A stretch of 64,000 nucleotides of DNA, from contig JAQTZW010000005.1 in the NCBI GenBank assembly GCA_028687575.1, forward strand, positions 158,989-222,988. The letters run 5' to 3'. This DNA comes from Gallionella sp. GTDB lineage: Bacteria; Pseudomonadota; Gammaproteobacteria; Burkholderiales; Gallionellaceae. Positions within the stretch are counted from its first letter, which is position 1. Each line of letters opens with the position of its first letter. The notes beneath the pieces are model-generated. The model was not told the DNA's origin. It saw only the letters and a list, made by a program, of their open reading frames with translations, and made no database searches. The position numbers and the translations under genes were made by a program. This document shows, piece after piece, positions 37,280 to 46,476 of this stretch.

Positions 37280-38593
37280 ATGAATCAGATGGATTATCTT
37301 GAAAGTGAACGGAAGAAGCTTTGGGAGAAAGTTGCCGAACTAGAGGGTTTGATAGAAAAACGGACGCCCGATTACGAACAGGAGGCACGTCAATCATCAA
37401 AGAAAATATCAGAGTTTAGGAATAAAGCTGATACATCTAGGAATGAAGCCAAAACGCTGGTTGATGAAATTAAGAGGATCGCCGATGAAATTAAACAATC
37501 CAAAATTAGCGAAATAGTAAGTGAACTCAGGGCCGCGCACGATGACCTTGTCCCTCGAACTGAAGCAATAGAGGCAAAGCTCCAGCAATTAGAGACCTTG
37601 TTTGCGTCATATGCGACTTATGCAGACCAACTGAGCAAATTGGATGGCTTCGCAGAATCGGCAGATGAGTCAAACAGTAAAATTGAAGCTATTGTTAAGC
37701 AGTTTATTATTAGGAAGAGTGACGTTGACAAGCTGTACTATGAGATATTCGGCTATTCAAATACCGATCAGGCTTCAGGTGAAACTGTTACCGTACCAGG
37801 TCGAAAGGATGAGCTAGAAAAATCGTATTCTGAGCTAAAAAATGAATTTGAAAAATTTTCGCGTGAAAAAAATGAGGAATTCAAAAAGGCATCTGACGGC
37901 TGGAAAGCACAGTTTATAGCAATACATGAAAAAATCGAATCGCTTCTCCCGGATGCTCTTACTGCTGGATTGAGTGCGGCATATTCAAACAAGAAGAAAG
38001 ATGAACTTACTGATTACACGCGGCTAGAAGGTCAATTTGCAAATGCTATTAAGGGGTTGATTGCTGTTTCTTTGATCCCATTTGTTGTTAGCATATATTT
38101 CATATATGACGGCAAGTCGCTTGCAGAAACGATTTATGGAATGCCAAGGTTGGTACTTTCAATCCTGCCCTTGTACATACCCGTTCTTTGGTTGGCCTAT
38201 TCCTTCAACCGTAAAATGAACTTATCCAAGAGATTGATTGAAGAGTACACGCACAAGGAAGTTCTAAGCAAAACATTCGAGGGGCTGTCCACCCAGATTC
38301 AGAATATCAAAGACGCCGATGTGTCGGCTGATCTCAAGGCCAGATTGTTGTACAACATTCTTGAGGTTAGCTCGGAGAATCCTGGCAAGCTGATTTCAAA
38401 TTATGACAAATCGGATCATCCGCTCATGGATGTTTTGGATAAGAGCATTAAATTGCACAATTCCATTGATTACCTGTCGAAGGTTCCGGGAATGAGCAAG
38501 CTAGTTGATGTGCTTAACAAGAGGGCTGATGAGTTGCTTGATAAGACAACAACCAAGGCGGTGGCTGGAATTGAAAAGGCAACTAATATTTAA
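37280..38593 (+). CDS. Unknown coiled-coil membrane protein
   Basis: 437 aa from ATG 37280, eight bases after GGGAG; GTG 37271 is too close to that site. About residues 1-110 and 165-210 are strongly charged coiled coil (SERKKLWEKVAELEGLIEKR...), then two hydrophobic segments near 258-278 and 290-310 (GLIAVSLIPFVVSIYFIY; LVLSILPLYIPVLWLAYSF). A helical tail with a SENPGKLISNYDKSDHPLMDVL segment follows. No family recognised. GC is lower than in neighbours. It lies between two copies of the 3' end of the restriction gene, as if inserted there. Co-directional with the defence genes; a membrane-bound accessory or effector is possible but unproven. Confidence 0.75.
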   Translation: MNQMDYLESERKKLWEKVAELEGLIEKRTPDYEQEARQSSKKISEFRNKADTSRNEAKTLVDEIKRIADEIKQSKISEIVSELRAAHDDLVPRTEAIEAKLQQLETLFASYATYADQLSKLDGFAESADESNSKIEAIVKQFIIRKSDVDKLYYEIFGYSNTDQASGETVTVPGRKDELEKSYSELKNEFEKFSREKNEEFKKASDGWKAQFIAIHEKIESLLPDALTAGLSAAYSNKKKDELTDYTRLEGQFANAIKGLIAVSLIPFVVSIYFIYDGKSLAETIYGMPRLVLSILPLYIPVLWLAYSFNRKMNLSKRLIEEYTHKEVLSKTFEGLSTQIQNIKDADVSADLKARLLYNILEVSSENPGKLISNYDKSDHPLMDVLDKSIKLHNSIDYLSKVPGMSKLVDVLNKRADELLDKTTTKAVAGIEKATNI

Positions 38594-38622
38594 TATTTAG
38601 GATTTTTACTTTGCCATACATC

Positions 38623-38811
38623 ACCACGCTGCACTACAACGACAAGATCACCCTGACTGGCATTTCGCTGAAAGTCTACGATTACATCGTCAACGATGCG
38701 AACGACTGGGCTGTGAAAACAATGGGCAATCCGCGCTTCTTCCAACGCGTCGTGACCGTGAGTTTGGAAACGATGAAGATTGTGAACAGCTTGCCGAAGC
38801 TGGATATTTAG
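38623..38811 (+). pseudogene. Duplicated 3' end of the type ISP restriction gene
   Basis: The 38611-38811 frame reads TTLHYNDKITLTGISLKVYDYIVN, then NDANDWAVKTMGNPRF and VVTVSLETMKIVNSLPKLDI. It is near-identical to the last 90 residues of the enzyme ending at 37203, but with two internal gaps (about 23 and 6 residues). The nucleotide sequences differ at scattered, mostly silent positions, so the duplication is not recent. It ends 2 bp before the HipA-like start, whereas the intact copy ends before the inserted coiled-coil gene. Confidence 0.88.
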
Positions 38812-38813
38812 AC

Positions 38814-39731
38814 ATGACTTTCCCTATCATCACCGTTTCGCCAGACTCTTCTACACAGCTCGAGCAGTTGGGAACTAAAGAGAAATGCTGGTTTCAGCAA
38901 GGGGAAAGCACGATGTTCTTGTTTAAGGTCGGGCGACCGAATACAGGCGAGAACTGGGCTGAAAAGGTTTGTTGCGAAATAGCGCGTTTACTGGGATTGC
39001 CTCACGCAGAATACGATTTAGCTCTTTGGGGAGGCAAGCAAGGCGTAATTACTCCTTCACTGGTTCCTGACAATGGGCGGCTAATTCTTGGTAACGAACT
39101 GTTAGCTTGGGTTTATAAAACATACGATCCGGCCATTCGATACAAATCCACACAGCATATCTTGCGTAGGGTAATTGCTGTATTGCAGCAATCCACTATT
39201 AACGCACCGACAGGTTGGGATTGTCCACCTCAAGTTTTGGATGCAGTCGGTGTTTTCGCAGGGTATCTTTTGCTCGATGCTTTGGTATGCAACCAGGATC
39301 GGCATCATGAAAACTGGGGGTTAATCGTCACCCCAGAGTACGGACTAAGGCTTGCACCGACATTCGATCATGCGTCAAGTTTGGGGCGGAACGAAACAGA
39401 CGAGAATCGCCGTAAGCGCTTAAACACGAAGGACAATGGGTTTTCAATTGAAAACTATGTGGCAAAAGCGCGCTCAGGATTCTTTGAAAACAAATCCAGT
39501 ACAAAAGCTATGAGTACCGTAGATGCTTTCCGTGAGTGCGCAAAAGCCAATGTAAGTGCTAGCCAATATTGGCTAGATCGTCTGTTTGCTATCAGTGAAT
39601 CCGATTTTTCGGATATACTCGGCGAAATTCCAGATGAGTTTATTTCTTCTGAGGCAAGGAAATTTGCCAACGCAATGTTGAGCATTAACAGAAATCGCCT
39701 TTTATCATTAAACGGCACGCGGCACACATGA
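38814..39731 (+). CDS. HipA-like Ser/Thr kinase
   Basis: 305 aa. Kinase-core motifs of the HipA/CtkA group: catalytic loop LVCNQDRHHENWGL near residues 158-171 and metal-binding APTFDHASSLG near 186. An N-terminal phosphate-binding region includes WFQQGESTMFLFKV. HipA-type kinases phosphorylate tRNA synthetases or other targets and act as toxins. No HipB-like helix-turn-helix partner is present; instead it overlaps by four bases (ATGA) a HIRAN-domain gene, suggesting a two-gene module. The start is at ATG 38814, two bases after the duplicated restriction tail. Confidence 0.83.
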   Translation: MTFPIITVSPDSSTQLEQLGTKEKCWFQQGESTMFLFKVGRPNTGENWAEKVCCEIARLLGLPHAEYDLALWGGKQGVITPSLVPDNGRLILGNELLAWVYKTYDPAIRYKSTQHILRRVIAVLQQSTINAPTGWDCPPQVLDAVGVFAGYLLLDALVCNQDRHHENWGLIVTPEYGLRLAPTFDHASSLGRNETDENRRKRLNTKDNGFSIENYVAKARSGFFENKSSTKAMSTVDAFRECAKANVSASQYWLDRLFAISESDFSDILGEIPDEFISSEARKFANAMLSINRNRLLSLNGTRHT

Positions 39732-40453
39732 AGGCACTCTTTGTAGCATATCAAGACACAGTTTCGAGAACGTGGACACCTGTCGCACGGCTGACTCACG
39801 ACGGTCAGCTTTATCATTTTTCCTATACCCGTGGGGCAAAGAACCTTTCCAATTTTGTCCCGTTTGGGCGTATGAATGAGCTTGATGCTGAATACGTATC
39901 TGAGCAAATCTTTCCGCTTTTTGCGAATCGTTTACTTCCTAAATCGCGCCCGGAATATAAAAGCTATTTAAACTGGCTTGGCTTGTCTGGAGTTGGTCAC
40001 GATGCTTTGGAGGAATTGGCCCGCACCGGCGGGCTGCGCGCTACCGACTCATTAGAACTGATTCCATGCCCAGAGCCGACCAGCTCAAACCAATATGAGG
40101 TTTATTTCTTCTGCCGTGGACTCAGACACCTACCTGCCGATAGCCAAGCCAGATCATTAGCCCTTGCCAAGGGCGAGAAGCTCTTTCTTATGCAAGATAT
40201 TCAAAATGGCAGCGATGATATGGCTTTGCTTCTGCGAACTGATGACCCCGTAACCTTGGTTGGCTATGTCCCCCGCTATTATTCTGCGGAGTTTTCCCGC
40301 CTGATCGAGCTGGTCGGGGCAGATGCAGCCAAGGTGACAGTCGAAAAGGTTAACGCGGATGCTCCGGTGCAATACCGGGTGCTGTGCAAGTTTTCTGCTC
40401 CCTGGCCGATGCAGTTCCAGTCTTGCGAAGCTGGATTGTATGAAGTCAATTAA
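39728..40453 (+). CDS. HIRAN-domain protein paired with HipA-like kinase
   Basis: 241 aa. The N-terminal about 90 residues (LFVAYQDTVSRTWTPVARLTHDGQLYHFSYTRG...VPFG) resemble the small N-terminal domain of HipA proteins. The C-terminal about 100 residues (YEVYFFCRGLRHLP to VGYVPRYYSAEFSRL) fit a HIRAN domain, which in other proteins binds DNA 3' ends. It is coupled to the kinase by ATGA overlap. It could be the antitoxin, the substrate-targeting subunit or a DNA-damage sensor; which one cannot be told from sequence. Confidence 0.75.
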   Translation: MKALFVAYQDTVSRTWTPVARLTHDGQLYHFSYTRGAKNLSNFVPFGRMNELDAEYVSEQIFPLFANRLLPKSRPEYKSYLNWLGLSGVGHDALEELARTGGLRATDSLELIPCPEPTSSNQYEVYFFCRGLRHLPADSQARSLALAKGEKLFLMQDIQNGSDDMALLLRTDDPVTLVGYVPRYYSAEFSRLIELVGADAAKVTVEKVNADAPVQYRVLCKFSAPWPMQFQSCEAGLYEVN

Positions 40454-40611
40454 ATGTAACTTTAATCAATATCAGTGATTTTTGTTTTGAAATATCCAAT
40501 TTCTGATTGATTCATTCGTTCTATCTTCTTTGTATTGCTTGCTCATAAAAATCGTGCTACTTTGCGTTACCAACAAAATTATGTTGATATCGCAAATTAA
40601 AGGTGATTATA

Positions 40612-41793
40612 GTGCTGCATAGCTATGCATTCTCAAACTTCCAGTCCTTCCGTGAGCGGATCGAAGTCGATCTGACTATCAGCCGCAAGGTCGCCATGAC
40701 CGAGTGGATGAGCGATGTGCCGACCGGCGAGCGTGTATCCAAACTGATGGCGGTGATTGGCCCGAATGGCAGCGGCAAGACCGCGCTGCTGAAGCCGATG
40801 GCATTTATCAGTTGGTTCATCACAAACTCATTTCAATCGCTGCATGATGCAGGCATTCCTATTGCACCGCACGCCGCGAACGCAAATGAGCCGAGTGAGC
40901 TGGAGTGCACGGTGGACTTCGACGGCAAGCTGTGGCGTTATGTGTTGCGCTGCACGCCTGAACGGGTGCTGCATGAAGCGCTTTACCAAAAGCGTGAGCG
41001 ATTTGGTTATGTATTTGTTCGGGATTGGGATGCTGAAACCAAGACTTATGTGGTGAAGCAACAGGATTTTGGTTTAGCTCCGCAGGAAGCACGCAAGGTG
41101 CGCCAAAATGTTTCGCTGATTGCCTGGGCGGCGCAATTTGGTGTGCCGCTGGCGATGCGCATGACAGCGCCCTATGTGAATACCAATGTCAATTTGCTGG
41201 GCCGCATGCCGATTGGCAGTCAGGATGTTCAGGTGGCCGCGCAACATTTTTCAGTCCATTCTATTCAACGTGAACGGATGGAGCTCTTGTTGTCTGCATG
41301 GGATTTAGGCTTGTCCGGCGTCGAGTTGCAGGAATTTGTCGTTAATAATCCACAGGAACCAAGCCAGACCGTATGGGTGCCGTTTGGCAAACACAAAAAC
41401 AGGAACACTGAATTTAAGTTGCCTTTTGCACTTGAATCAAGCGGCACGCAAGGTGCATTTGTCCTCTTGTCACGGCTATTGCAAACACTGGAAATTGGAG
41501 GTTTGACGGTCATTGACGAATTCGAGAATGATTTGCATCCGCACATGCTGGAGCCTATTCTCGACTTGTTCGCAAATCCCTCAACTAACCCGCACAATGC
41601 GCAACTGTTATTCACCTGCCACGCCATCGAAGTGTTGAATCTGGTGCATAAATCGCAGGTGATATTGGTGCAAAAAAATGAAGACTGCGAAAGTACAGCC
41701 AGTCGCATGGATGCGGTGGAAGGTATCCGCAATGATGACAATTTTTATGCTAAATACATGGCGGGCGCTTATGGCGCTGTGCCTGTATTCTGA
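40612..41793 (+). CDS. AAA15/ABC-type ATPase, RloA-like
   Basis: 393 aa from GTG 40612, seven bases after AAAGG (40598-40603); the frame reaches GTG 40603, which overlaps that site. Walker A MAVIGPNGSGKTALLKP at about residue 48, signature-like LESSGTQGAFVLL near 285 and Walker B LTVIDEFENDLHP near 306. These are ABC-type overcoming-lysogenisation/AAA15 ATPase features. It is followed 5 bp later by a Toprim RloB-like gene. Such ATPase-Toprim pairs include RloAB, AbiL and PARIS (AriAB). Probably an anti-phage sensor-effector pair. Confidence 0.8.
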   Translation: MLHSYAFSNFQSFRERIEVDLTISRKVAMTEWMSDVPTGERVSKLMAVIGPNGSGKTALLKPMAFISWFITNSFQSLHDAGIPIAPHAANANEPSELECTVDFDGKLWRYVLRCTPERVLHEALYQKRERFGYVFVRDWDAETKTYVVKQQDFGLAPQEARKVRQNVSLIAWAAQFGVPLAMRMTAPYVNTNVNLLGRMPIGSQDVQVAAQHFSVHSIQRERMELLLSAWDLGLSGVELQEFVVNNPQEPSQTVWVPFGKHKNRNTEFKLPFALESSGTQGAFVLLSRLLQTLEIGGLTVIDEFENDLHPHMLEPILDLFANPSTNPHNAQLLFTCHAIEVLNLVHKSQVILVQKNEDCESTASRMDAVEGIRNDDNFYAKYMAGAYGAVPVF

Positions 41794-41798
41794 TTGCC

Positions 41799-42296
41799 AT
41801 GGCTATCTGGAAAGCGCAGCGTACTTTATTAATCGTCGGCGAAGGACGCCATGAAGAGGCGTTTCTCAACCATCTCAAGCAGCTTTATGTGCCACGTGGC
41901 TGCGGGCTTTCGGTGACGATCAAGAATGCCCGTGGCAAAGGTGCATTGCATGTGATTGACTGGACAGCCAAGCAAATTGCTAACGCTGATTATGATGCGG
42001 TTGCCGCCCTGCTTGATACGGATACCGACTGGAATGCCAAAACTGAAAAATTGGCGAAAAGCAAAAAAATACAGGTTCTCAAATCTGAGCCGTGCCTTGA
42101 GGCAATGATGTTGAGGTTGATTGGAAAGTCAGCCAATGGTGACGCTCATGCACTGAAAAAACAGTTTGCACCATTTGTAAATAATGATCCGACGCAACGG
42201 GATAGCTATGCACTGCATTTCGGCTCGGCCAATTTAGTGTCGGGTAGAAGCAAAGAACCGACGATTGATGCACTGCTTAAGCTTTTTGGCCGCTAA
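41799..42296 (+). CDS. RloB-like Toprim-domain protein
   Basis: 165 aa. Toprim-like motifs: TLLIVGEGRHEEAFLNHL near residues 10-27 (catalytic-type Glu) and AALLDTDTDW near 68 (DxD). A C-terminal EPCLEAMMLRL matches RloB/AbiLii proteins. In characterised ATPase-Toprim defence pairs this subunit is the nuclease or effector released by the ATPase. It is directly coupled to the ATPase gene. Confidence 0.8.
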   Translation: MAIWKAQRTLLIVGEGRHEEAFLNHLKQLYVPRGCGLSVTIKNARGKGALHVIDWTAKQIANADYDAVAALLDTDTDWNAKTEKLAKSKKIQVLKSEPCLEAMMLRLIGKSANGDAHALKKQFAPFVNNDPTQRDSYALHFGSANLVSGRSKEPTIDALLKLFGR

Positions 42297-42417
42297 AAAA
42301 TCACGCCATTTTTTAGCATCATGTAATTTTAATGCGCCAGTTCCGTCGTTTTTTTCGGTATTGCTGTCATAGTGTTGTAAGTTTATTGATATTTAACTGA
42401 CCGCGCAGTGCGGCCGT

Positions 42418-42702
42418 TTACTTCAAGCGTGAAACACGCTCGCGTAATTCTTTGCCGGACTTAAAGTGCGGGACATATTTTGCAGGCACTTTCACATTGT
42501 CGCCGGATTTAGGATTTCTGCCCTGACGAGGAGGCCGATAATTCAGACCAAAGCTACCAAATCCACGAATCTCGATCCGCCCGCCGCGTGACAGCGTAGT
42601 GGACATGGCATCCAAAATCACTTTAACGGCCAGTTCTGCATCCTTGGCAAGCAATTGAGGCTGAAGCTCCGCTAAACGCGTAATGAGATCTGATCTATTC
42701 AT
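42418..42702 (-). CDS. Integration host factor beta-like protein
   Basis: 94 aa from ATG 42702 ([10 protein letters not shown]). Typical IHF-beta features: [20 protein letters not shown] (arm), [20 protein letters not shown] with the intercalating proline and [11 protein letters not shown]. Length equals E. coli IhfB. The normal ihfB follows rpsA; here it stands alone in accessory DNA between the RloAB-like pair and a transposon, so it is probably an element-borne paralogue. It could assist integration, excision or relaxosome formation of the element. Confidence 0.85.
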   Translation of the reverse strand: MNRSDLITRLAELQPQLLAKDAELAVKVILDAMSTTLSRGGRIEIRGFGSFGLNYRPPRQGRNPKSGDNVKVPAKYVPHFKSGKELRERVSRLK

Positions 42703-42721
42703 ACTGAGGATTATTGCTTGC

Positions 42722-42739
42722 GTCACCGGATGACTAATA
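42722..42739 (+). repeat. 18-bp dyad motif, copy 1
   Basis: GTCACCGGATGACTAATA with the GTCA-N5-TGAC dyad. Identical to copy 4 (53777-53794) and similar to 52816-52833 and 53093-53110. It lies 20 bp upstream of the ihfB-like start and 45 bp left of the transposon. Confidence 0.7.
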
Positions 42740-42784
42740 GTTGAGGGATGAATTGTCTCAATTTTACCGGAGATTGATCAAATA

Positions 42785-42822
42785 GGGGTCGTCTCAGAAA
42801 ACGGAAAATAAAGCACGCTAAG
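42785..42822 (+). repeat. Tn3-family left terminal inverted repeat
   Basis: 38 bp, Tn21-type; contains the tnpA stop codon (42818-42820 on the minus strand). Confidence 0.95.
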
Positions 42823-45787
42823 CCGGTGGCAGCGGTCGCAACGGCCTGAACTTGCCCGCGCCGACCTTGGCGCTGCTGCGCCAGAGGTAATCGCCGGTCA
42901 GATTGATGTGCTCCCACCCCAGCGGTGACAGGTATTGCAACAGCGTGTCGTCGACGGTCTGGCTGTGGCTACGCAAAGCACTGGTGGCACGCTCCAGATA
43001 GACCGTGTTCCACAACACGATGGCCGCCGTCACTAGGTTGAGGCCGCTGGCCCGATAGCGTTGTTGCTCGAAGCTGCGGTCGCGAATTTCACCCAATCGG
43101 TAGAAGAACACGGCGCGGGCCAGCGCGTTGCGCGCCTCGCCCTTGTTTAGCCCGGCATTAACGCGCCGGCGCAGTTCCACGCTTTGCAGCCAATCCAGAA
43201 TGAACAGCGTGCGCTCGATGCGCCCCAACTCGCGCAAGGCGACAGCCAGACCGTTCTGGCGTGGATAGCTGCCGAGCTTGCGCAACATCAGCGAGGCCGT
43301 CACCGTGCCCTGCTTGATTGAGGTGGCCAGCCGCAAAATTTCATCCCAATGAGCGCGTATCTGCTTGATGTTCAGCCGGTCACTGCTAATCATCGGCTTG
43401 AGCGCGTCATAGGCCGTATCGCCTTTGGGGATGAACAGCTTGGTGTCGCCCAGGTCACGGATGCGCGGCGCGAAGCGGAAGCCCAGCAGGTGCATCAAGC
43501 CAAACACATGATCGGTGAAGCCTGCCGTGTCGGTGTAGTGCTCCTCAATGCGCAAGTCCGACTCGTGGTACAGCAGGCCATCAAGCACGTAAGTTGAATC
43601 ACGAACGCCTACGTTGACCACCTTGGCGCTGAAGGGCGCGTACTGGTCGGAGATATGGGTGTAGAAAGTCCGTCCGGGACTGCTTCCATACTTCGGGTTG
43701 ATATGACCAGTGCTTTGTGCTTTGCTGCCAGTTCTGAAGTTCTGGCCGTCCGACGACGAAGTGGTGCCATCACCCCAGTTCGCGGCGAAAGGTTGCCGGA
43801 ACTGCGCGTTGACCAGCTCGGCCAGCGCCGTCGAATACGTTTCATCCCGGATGTGCCAGGCTTGCAGCCACGACAGCTTGGCGTAGGTAGTGCCAGGGCA
43901 GGACTCGGCCATCTTGGTGAGTCCAAGATTGATGCCATCAGCCAGGATCGTCGTCAGCAGCAAGGTCTTATCCTTGGCCGTGTCGCCGCTCTTCAAATGC
44001 GTGAAGTGCCGGGTGAAGCCTGTCCACTCATCAACTTCCATCAGCAGTTCGGTTATCTTGACGTGCGGCAGCAACATCGCCGACTGGTCGATCAGGGCTT
44101 GCGCGGTCTCCGGCACCGCCGCGTCCAGCGGCGTGATCTTCAGGCCGGACTCGGTAATGATGGCATCCGGCAGGTCGTTGGCCACCGCCATGCGGTTGAC
44201 GGTGGCAAGCTGCGCTTCCAGCAGCGTCAGCCGGTCTTTCAGGTATTGGTCGCAGTCGGTGGCCACGGCGAGCGGCAACTCGCTGGCCAGCTTCAGAGTG
44301 ACGAACTTCTCGACCGGTACCAGGTATTCGTCGAAGTCCTTGAACTGGCGTGACCCCTGCACCCAGACATCACCCGAGCGCAGCGCGTTCTTCAACTCCG
44401 ACAGGGTGCACAGCTCGTAGTAGCGACGGTCGATGCCATCGTCTGTGAGCACCAGTTTGGCCCAGCGTGGCTTGATGAATGCGGTCGGCGCGTCGGCGGG
44501 CACCTTGCGTGCGTTGTCGTTGTTCATTCCGCGCAGCACGTCGATGGCATCGAGCACGCCCTTGGCGGCCGGTGCCGCCCGCAGCTTGAGCACGGCCAGA
44601 AACTCTGGTGCGTAACGGCGCAACGTGGCATAGCTTTCGCCGATGCGGTGCAAAAAATCGAAATCAGCAGGTTGCGCAAGCTTTTGCGCCTCGGTGACGC
44701 TGGCTGCAAACCTTTCCCACGGCATGACGGTTTCGATGGCGGCGAACGGATCGCCGCCGCTCTGTTTTGCTTCCAGCAGGGCTTGACCGATGCGCCCGTA
44801 CATCCGCACCTTGTCATTGATCGCCTTGCCGGAAGCCTGAAACTGCTGCTGATGCTTGTTTTTGGCGGCGTTGAACAGCTTGCCGATGATGCGGTCGTGA
44901 AGGTCGATGATTTCATCGGTGACGGTGGCCATGCCTTCAATGGCCAGCGCTACCAGAGTGGCATAGCGTCGTTGCACTTCGAACTTGGTTAGGTCGGCGG
45001 GCGTCATCTGCCCACCCTCACGGGCGATCTTGAGCAGTCGGTTCTGGTGAACCTGTCGCTCGATGCCTGCGGGCAGGTCAAGCGCCTGCCACGCCTTGAG
45101 GCGCTCGATGTGTTCGAGCATGTGCCGTGAGTTCGGTTTGACGGGCGACTGGCGCAGCCATGCCAGCCACGTCATTTTGCTGCCTTCCTTGCGCTTGAGA
45201 AGTTCGTCCAGGCGCTGACGGTGGGGTGATAACAAAGAATCGGTCAACGCCGCGTAAATACGCCGGTTGGCACGGGTGATGGCCTCGGAGCTCGCGCGTT
45301 CGATGGCATTCATGGCGGGCAGGATGATGCTCTGCCGTCGCAGGTTTTCGACAAGGGTGCTGGCCAGCACAATGCCCTTGTCGGTCTGCAAGGCCAGCTC
45401 CGTTAGCGTATGCACCGCTTGTCGGTAGTGGCTCATGGTGAAAGGCTTGAACCCAAACACCGTTTGCAGCTCGACCAGGTGCTCCCGCCGTGTCTGCTCG
45501 CGCTGGCCGTACTCGTTCCAGCTTTCCACAGGTACCTTGAGTTGCGCAGCCACCATGCGCAACAAGGGCGGGAACGGAGGTTCATCGGCACCCAAAAAAA
45601 TGCCAGGGAATCGCAAATAGCAAAGCTGGATGGCGAAGCCCAACCGATTTGCGGGGCCACGACGCTGACGGATGACCGACAGGTCGGTGTCGTTGAACGT
45701 GTAGTGCCGGATCAGATCGTCTTTGGCATCAGGCAGTGCCAGCAGGCTTTCGCGCTCGGTGGCGGACAGGATTGAGCGGCGCGGCAT
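42818..45787 (-). CDS. tnpA: Tn3-family transposase
   Basis: 989 aa, the Tn21/Tn501 TnpA length. Begins [19 protein letters not shown], ends RPLRPLPPA in the left terminal repeat. Contains the DUF4158 N-terminal part and the Tn3 DDE catalytic region (about residues 600-960, including [19 protein letters not shown] and [14 protein letters not shown]). Catalyses replicative transposition by cointegrate formation. Frame intact, so the transposon may be active. Confidence 0.96.
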   Translation of the reverse strand: MPRRSILSATERESLLALPDAKDDLIRHYTFNDTDLSVIRQRRGPANRLGFAIQLCYLRFPGIFLGADEPPFPPLLRMVAAQLKVPVESWNEYGQREQTRREHLVELQTVFGFKPFTMSHYRQAVHTLTELALQTDKGIVLASTLVENLRRQSIILPAMNAIERASSEAITRANRRIYAALTDSLLSPHRQRLDELLKRKEGSKMTWLAWLRQSPVKPNSRHMLEHIERLKAWQALDLPAGIERQVHQNRLLKIAREGGQMTPADLTKFEVQRRYATLVALAIEGMATVTDEIIDLHDRIIGKLFNAAKNKHQQQFQASGKAINDKVRMYGRIGQALLEAKQSGGDPFAAIETVMPWERFAASVTEAQKLAQPADFDFLHRIGESYATLRRYAPEFLAVLKLRAAPAAKGVLDAIDVLRGMNNDNARKVPADAPTAFIKPRWAKLVLTDDGIDRRYYELCTLSELKNALRSGDVWVQGSRQFKDFDEYLVPVEKFVTLKLASELPLAVATDCDQYLKDRLTLLEAQLATVNRMAVANDLPDAIITESGLKITPLDAAVPETAQALIDQSAMLLPHVKITELLMEVDEWTGFTRHFTHLKSGDTAKDKTLLLTTILADGINLGLTKMAESCPGTTYAKLSWLQAWHIRDETYSTALAELVNAQFRQPFAANWGDGTTSSSDGQNFRTGSKAQSTGHINPKYGSSPGRTFYTHISDQYAPFSAKVVNVGVRDSTYVLDGLLYHESDLRIEEHYTDTAGFTDHVFGLMHLLGFRFAPRIRDLGDTKLFIPKGDTAYDALKPMISSDRLNIKQIRAHWDEILRLATSIKQGTVTASLMLRKLGSYPRQNGLAVALRELGRIERTLFILDWLQSVELRRRVNAGLNKGEARNALARAVFFYRLGEIRDRSFEQQRYRASGLNLVTAAIVLWNTVYLERATSALRSHSQTVDDTLLQYLSPLGWEHINLTGDYLWRSSAKVGAGKFRPLRPLPPA

Positions 45788-45789
45788 TG

Positions 45790-46347
45790 TCAGTCTTCCC
45801 GCAGGTACTGGTACAAGGTTTCACGGCTGATGCCGAAGTCACGGGCCACCATGGTTTTTTGATCGCCTGCCGCGACTCGCCGTTTCAACTCGGCAATTTG
45901 TTCGCTGTTCAGCGATTTCTTTCGTCCCCGATAGGCACCGCGCTGCTTGGCAAGCACAATTCCCTCGCGTTGACGTTCACGGATCAGGGCGCGCTCGAAC
46001 TCAGCAAAGGCCCCCATGACCGACAGCATCAGATTGGCCATCGGTGAGTCCTCGCCGGTGAACGTCAGCCCTTCTTTGACGAACTCGATGCGCACGCCCC
46101 GTTGTGTCAGCCCCTGAACGATGCGGCGCAGGTCATCGAGATTGCGTGCCAGCCTGTCCATGCTATGCACCACCACGGTATCGCCCTCGCGGACGAAGGC
46201 CAGCAGCCTTTCAAGCTCGGGACGTTGCGTATCCTTGCCGGAAGCCTTATCGGTGAATACCTTGCCAACGTCGATTTGCTCCAGTTGCCGATCAGGGTTC
46301 TGGTCGAAGCTGCTGACGCGGATATAGCCGATGCGTTGACCTTGCAA
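45790..46347 (-). CDS. tnpR: Tn3-family serine resolvase
   Basis: 185 aa. Serine recombinase with nucleophile Ser in [16 protein letters not shown], the conserved [14 protein letters not shown], and a C-terminal Hin-like helix-turn-helix ([21 protein letters not shown]). Resolves transposition cointegrates at the adjacent res site. Two bases separate its stop from the tnpA start. Confidence 0.95.
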   Translation of the reverse strand: MQGQRIGYIRVSSFDQNPDRQLEQIDVGKVFTDKASGKDTQRPELERLLAFVREGDTVVVHSMDRLARNLDDLRRIVQGLTQRGVRIEFVKEGLTFTGEDSPMANLMLSVMGAFAEFERALIRERQREGIVLAKQRGAYRGRKKSLNSEQIAELKRRVAAGDQKTMVARDFGISRETLYQYLRED

Positions 46348-46476
46348 GATGCCTCCAAAGGTAAAAGTGTCAGGATGAAATCTATTACCCTTGGCGGTTT
46401 ATGTCAATAAATACAAACTATGACTCTATTCTGACGATGTTTGCACATAGCACCTGACATCAGGATAGGGTATAGC
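46348..46476. promoter_or_regulatory. Candidate res site and tnpR promoter region
   Basis: 129 bp between tnpR and the first cargo gene with A/T-rich dyads (for example TGTCAGG at 46367 and CTGACATCAGG near 46456). Resolvase binding sites of Tn21-type elements sit here; exact subsites cannot be fixed by eye. Confidence 0.5.

Noticed and set aside
43655..44353. Plus-strand frames opposite tnpA
   Set aside because: Shadows of the high-GC transposase gene; no motif or ribosome binding site.
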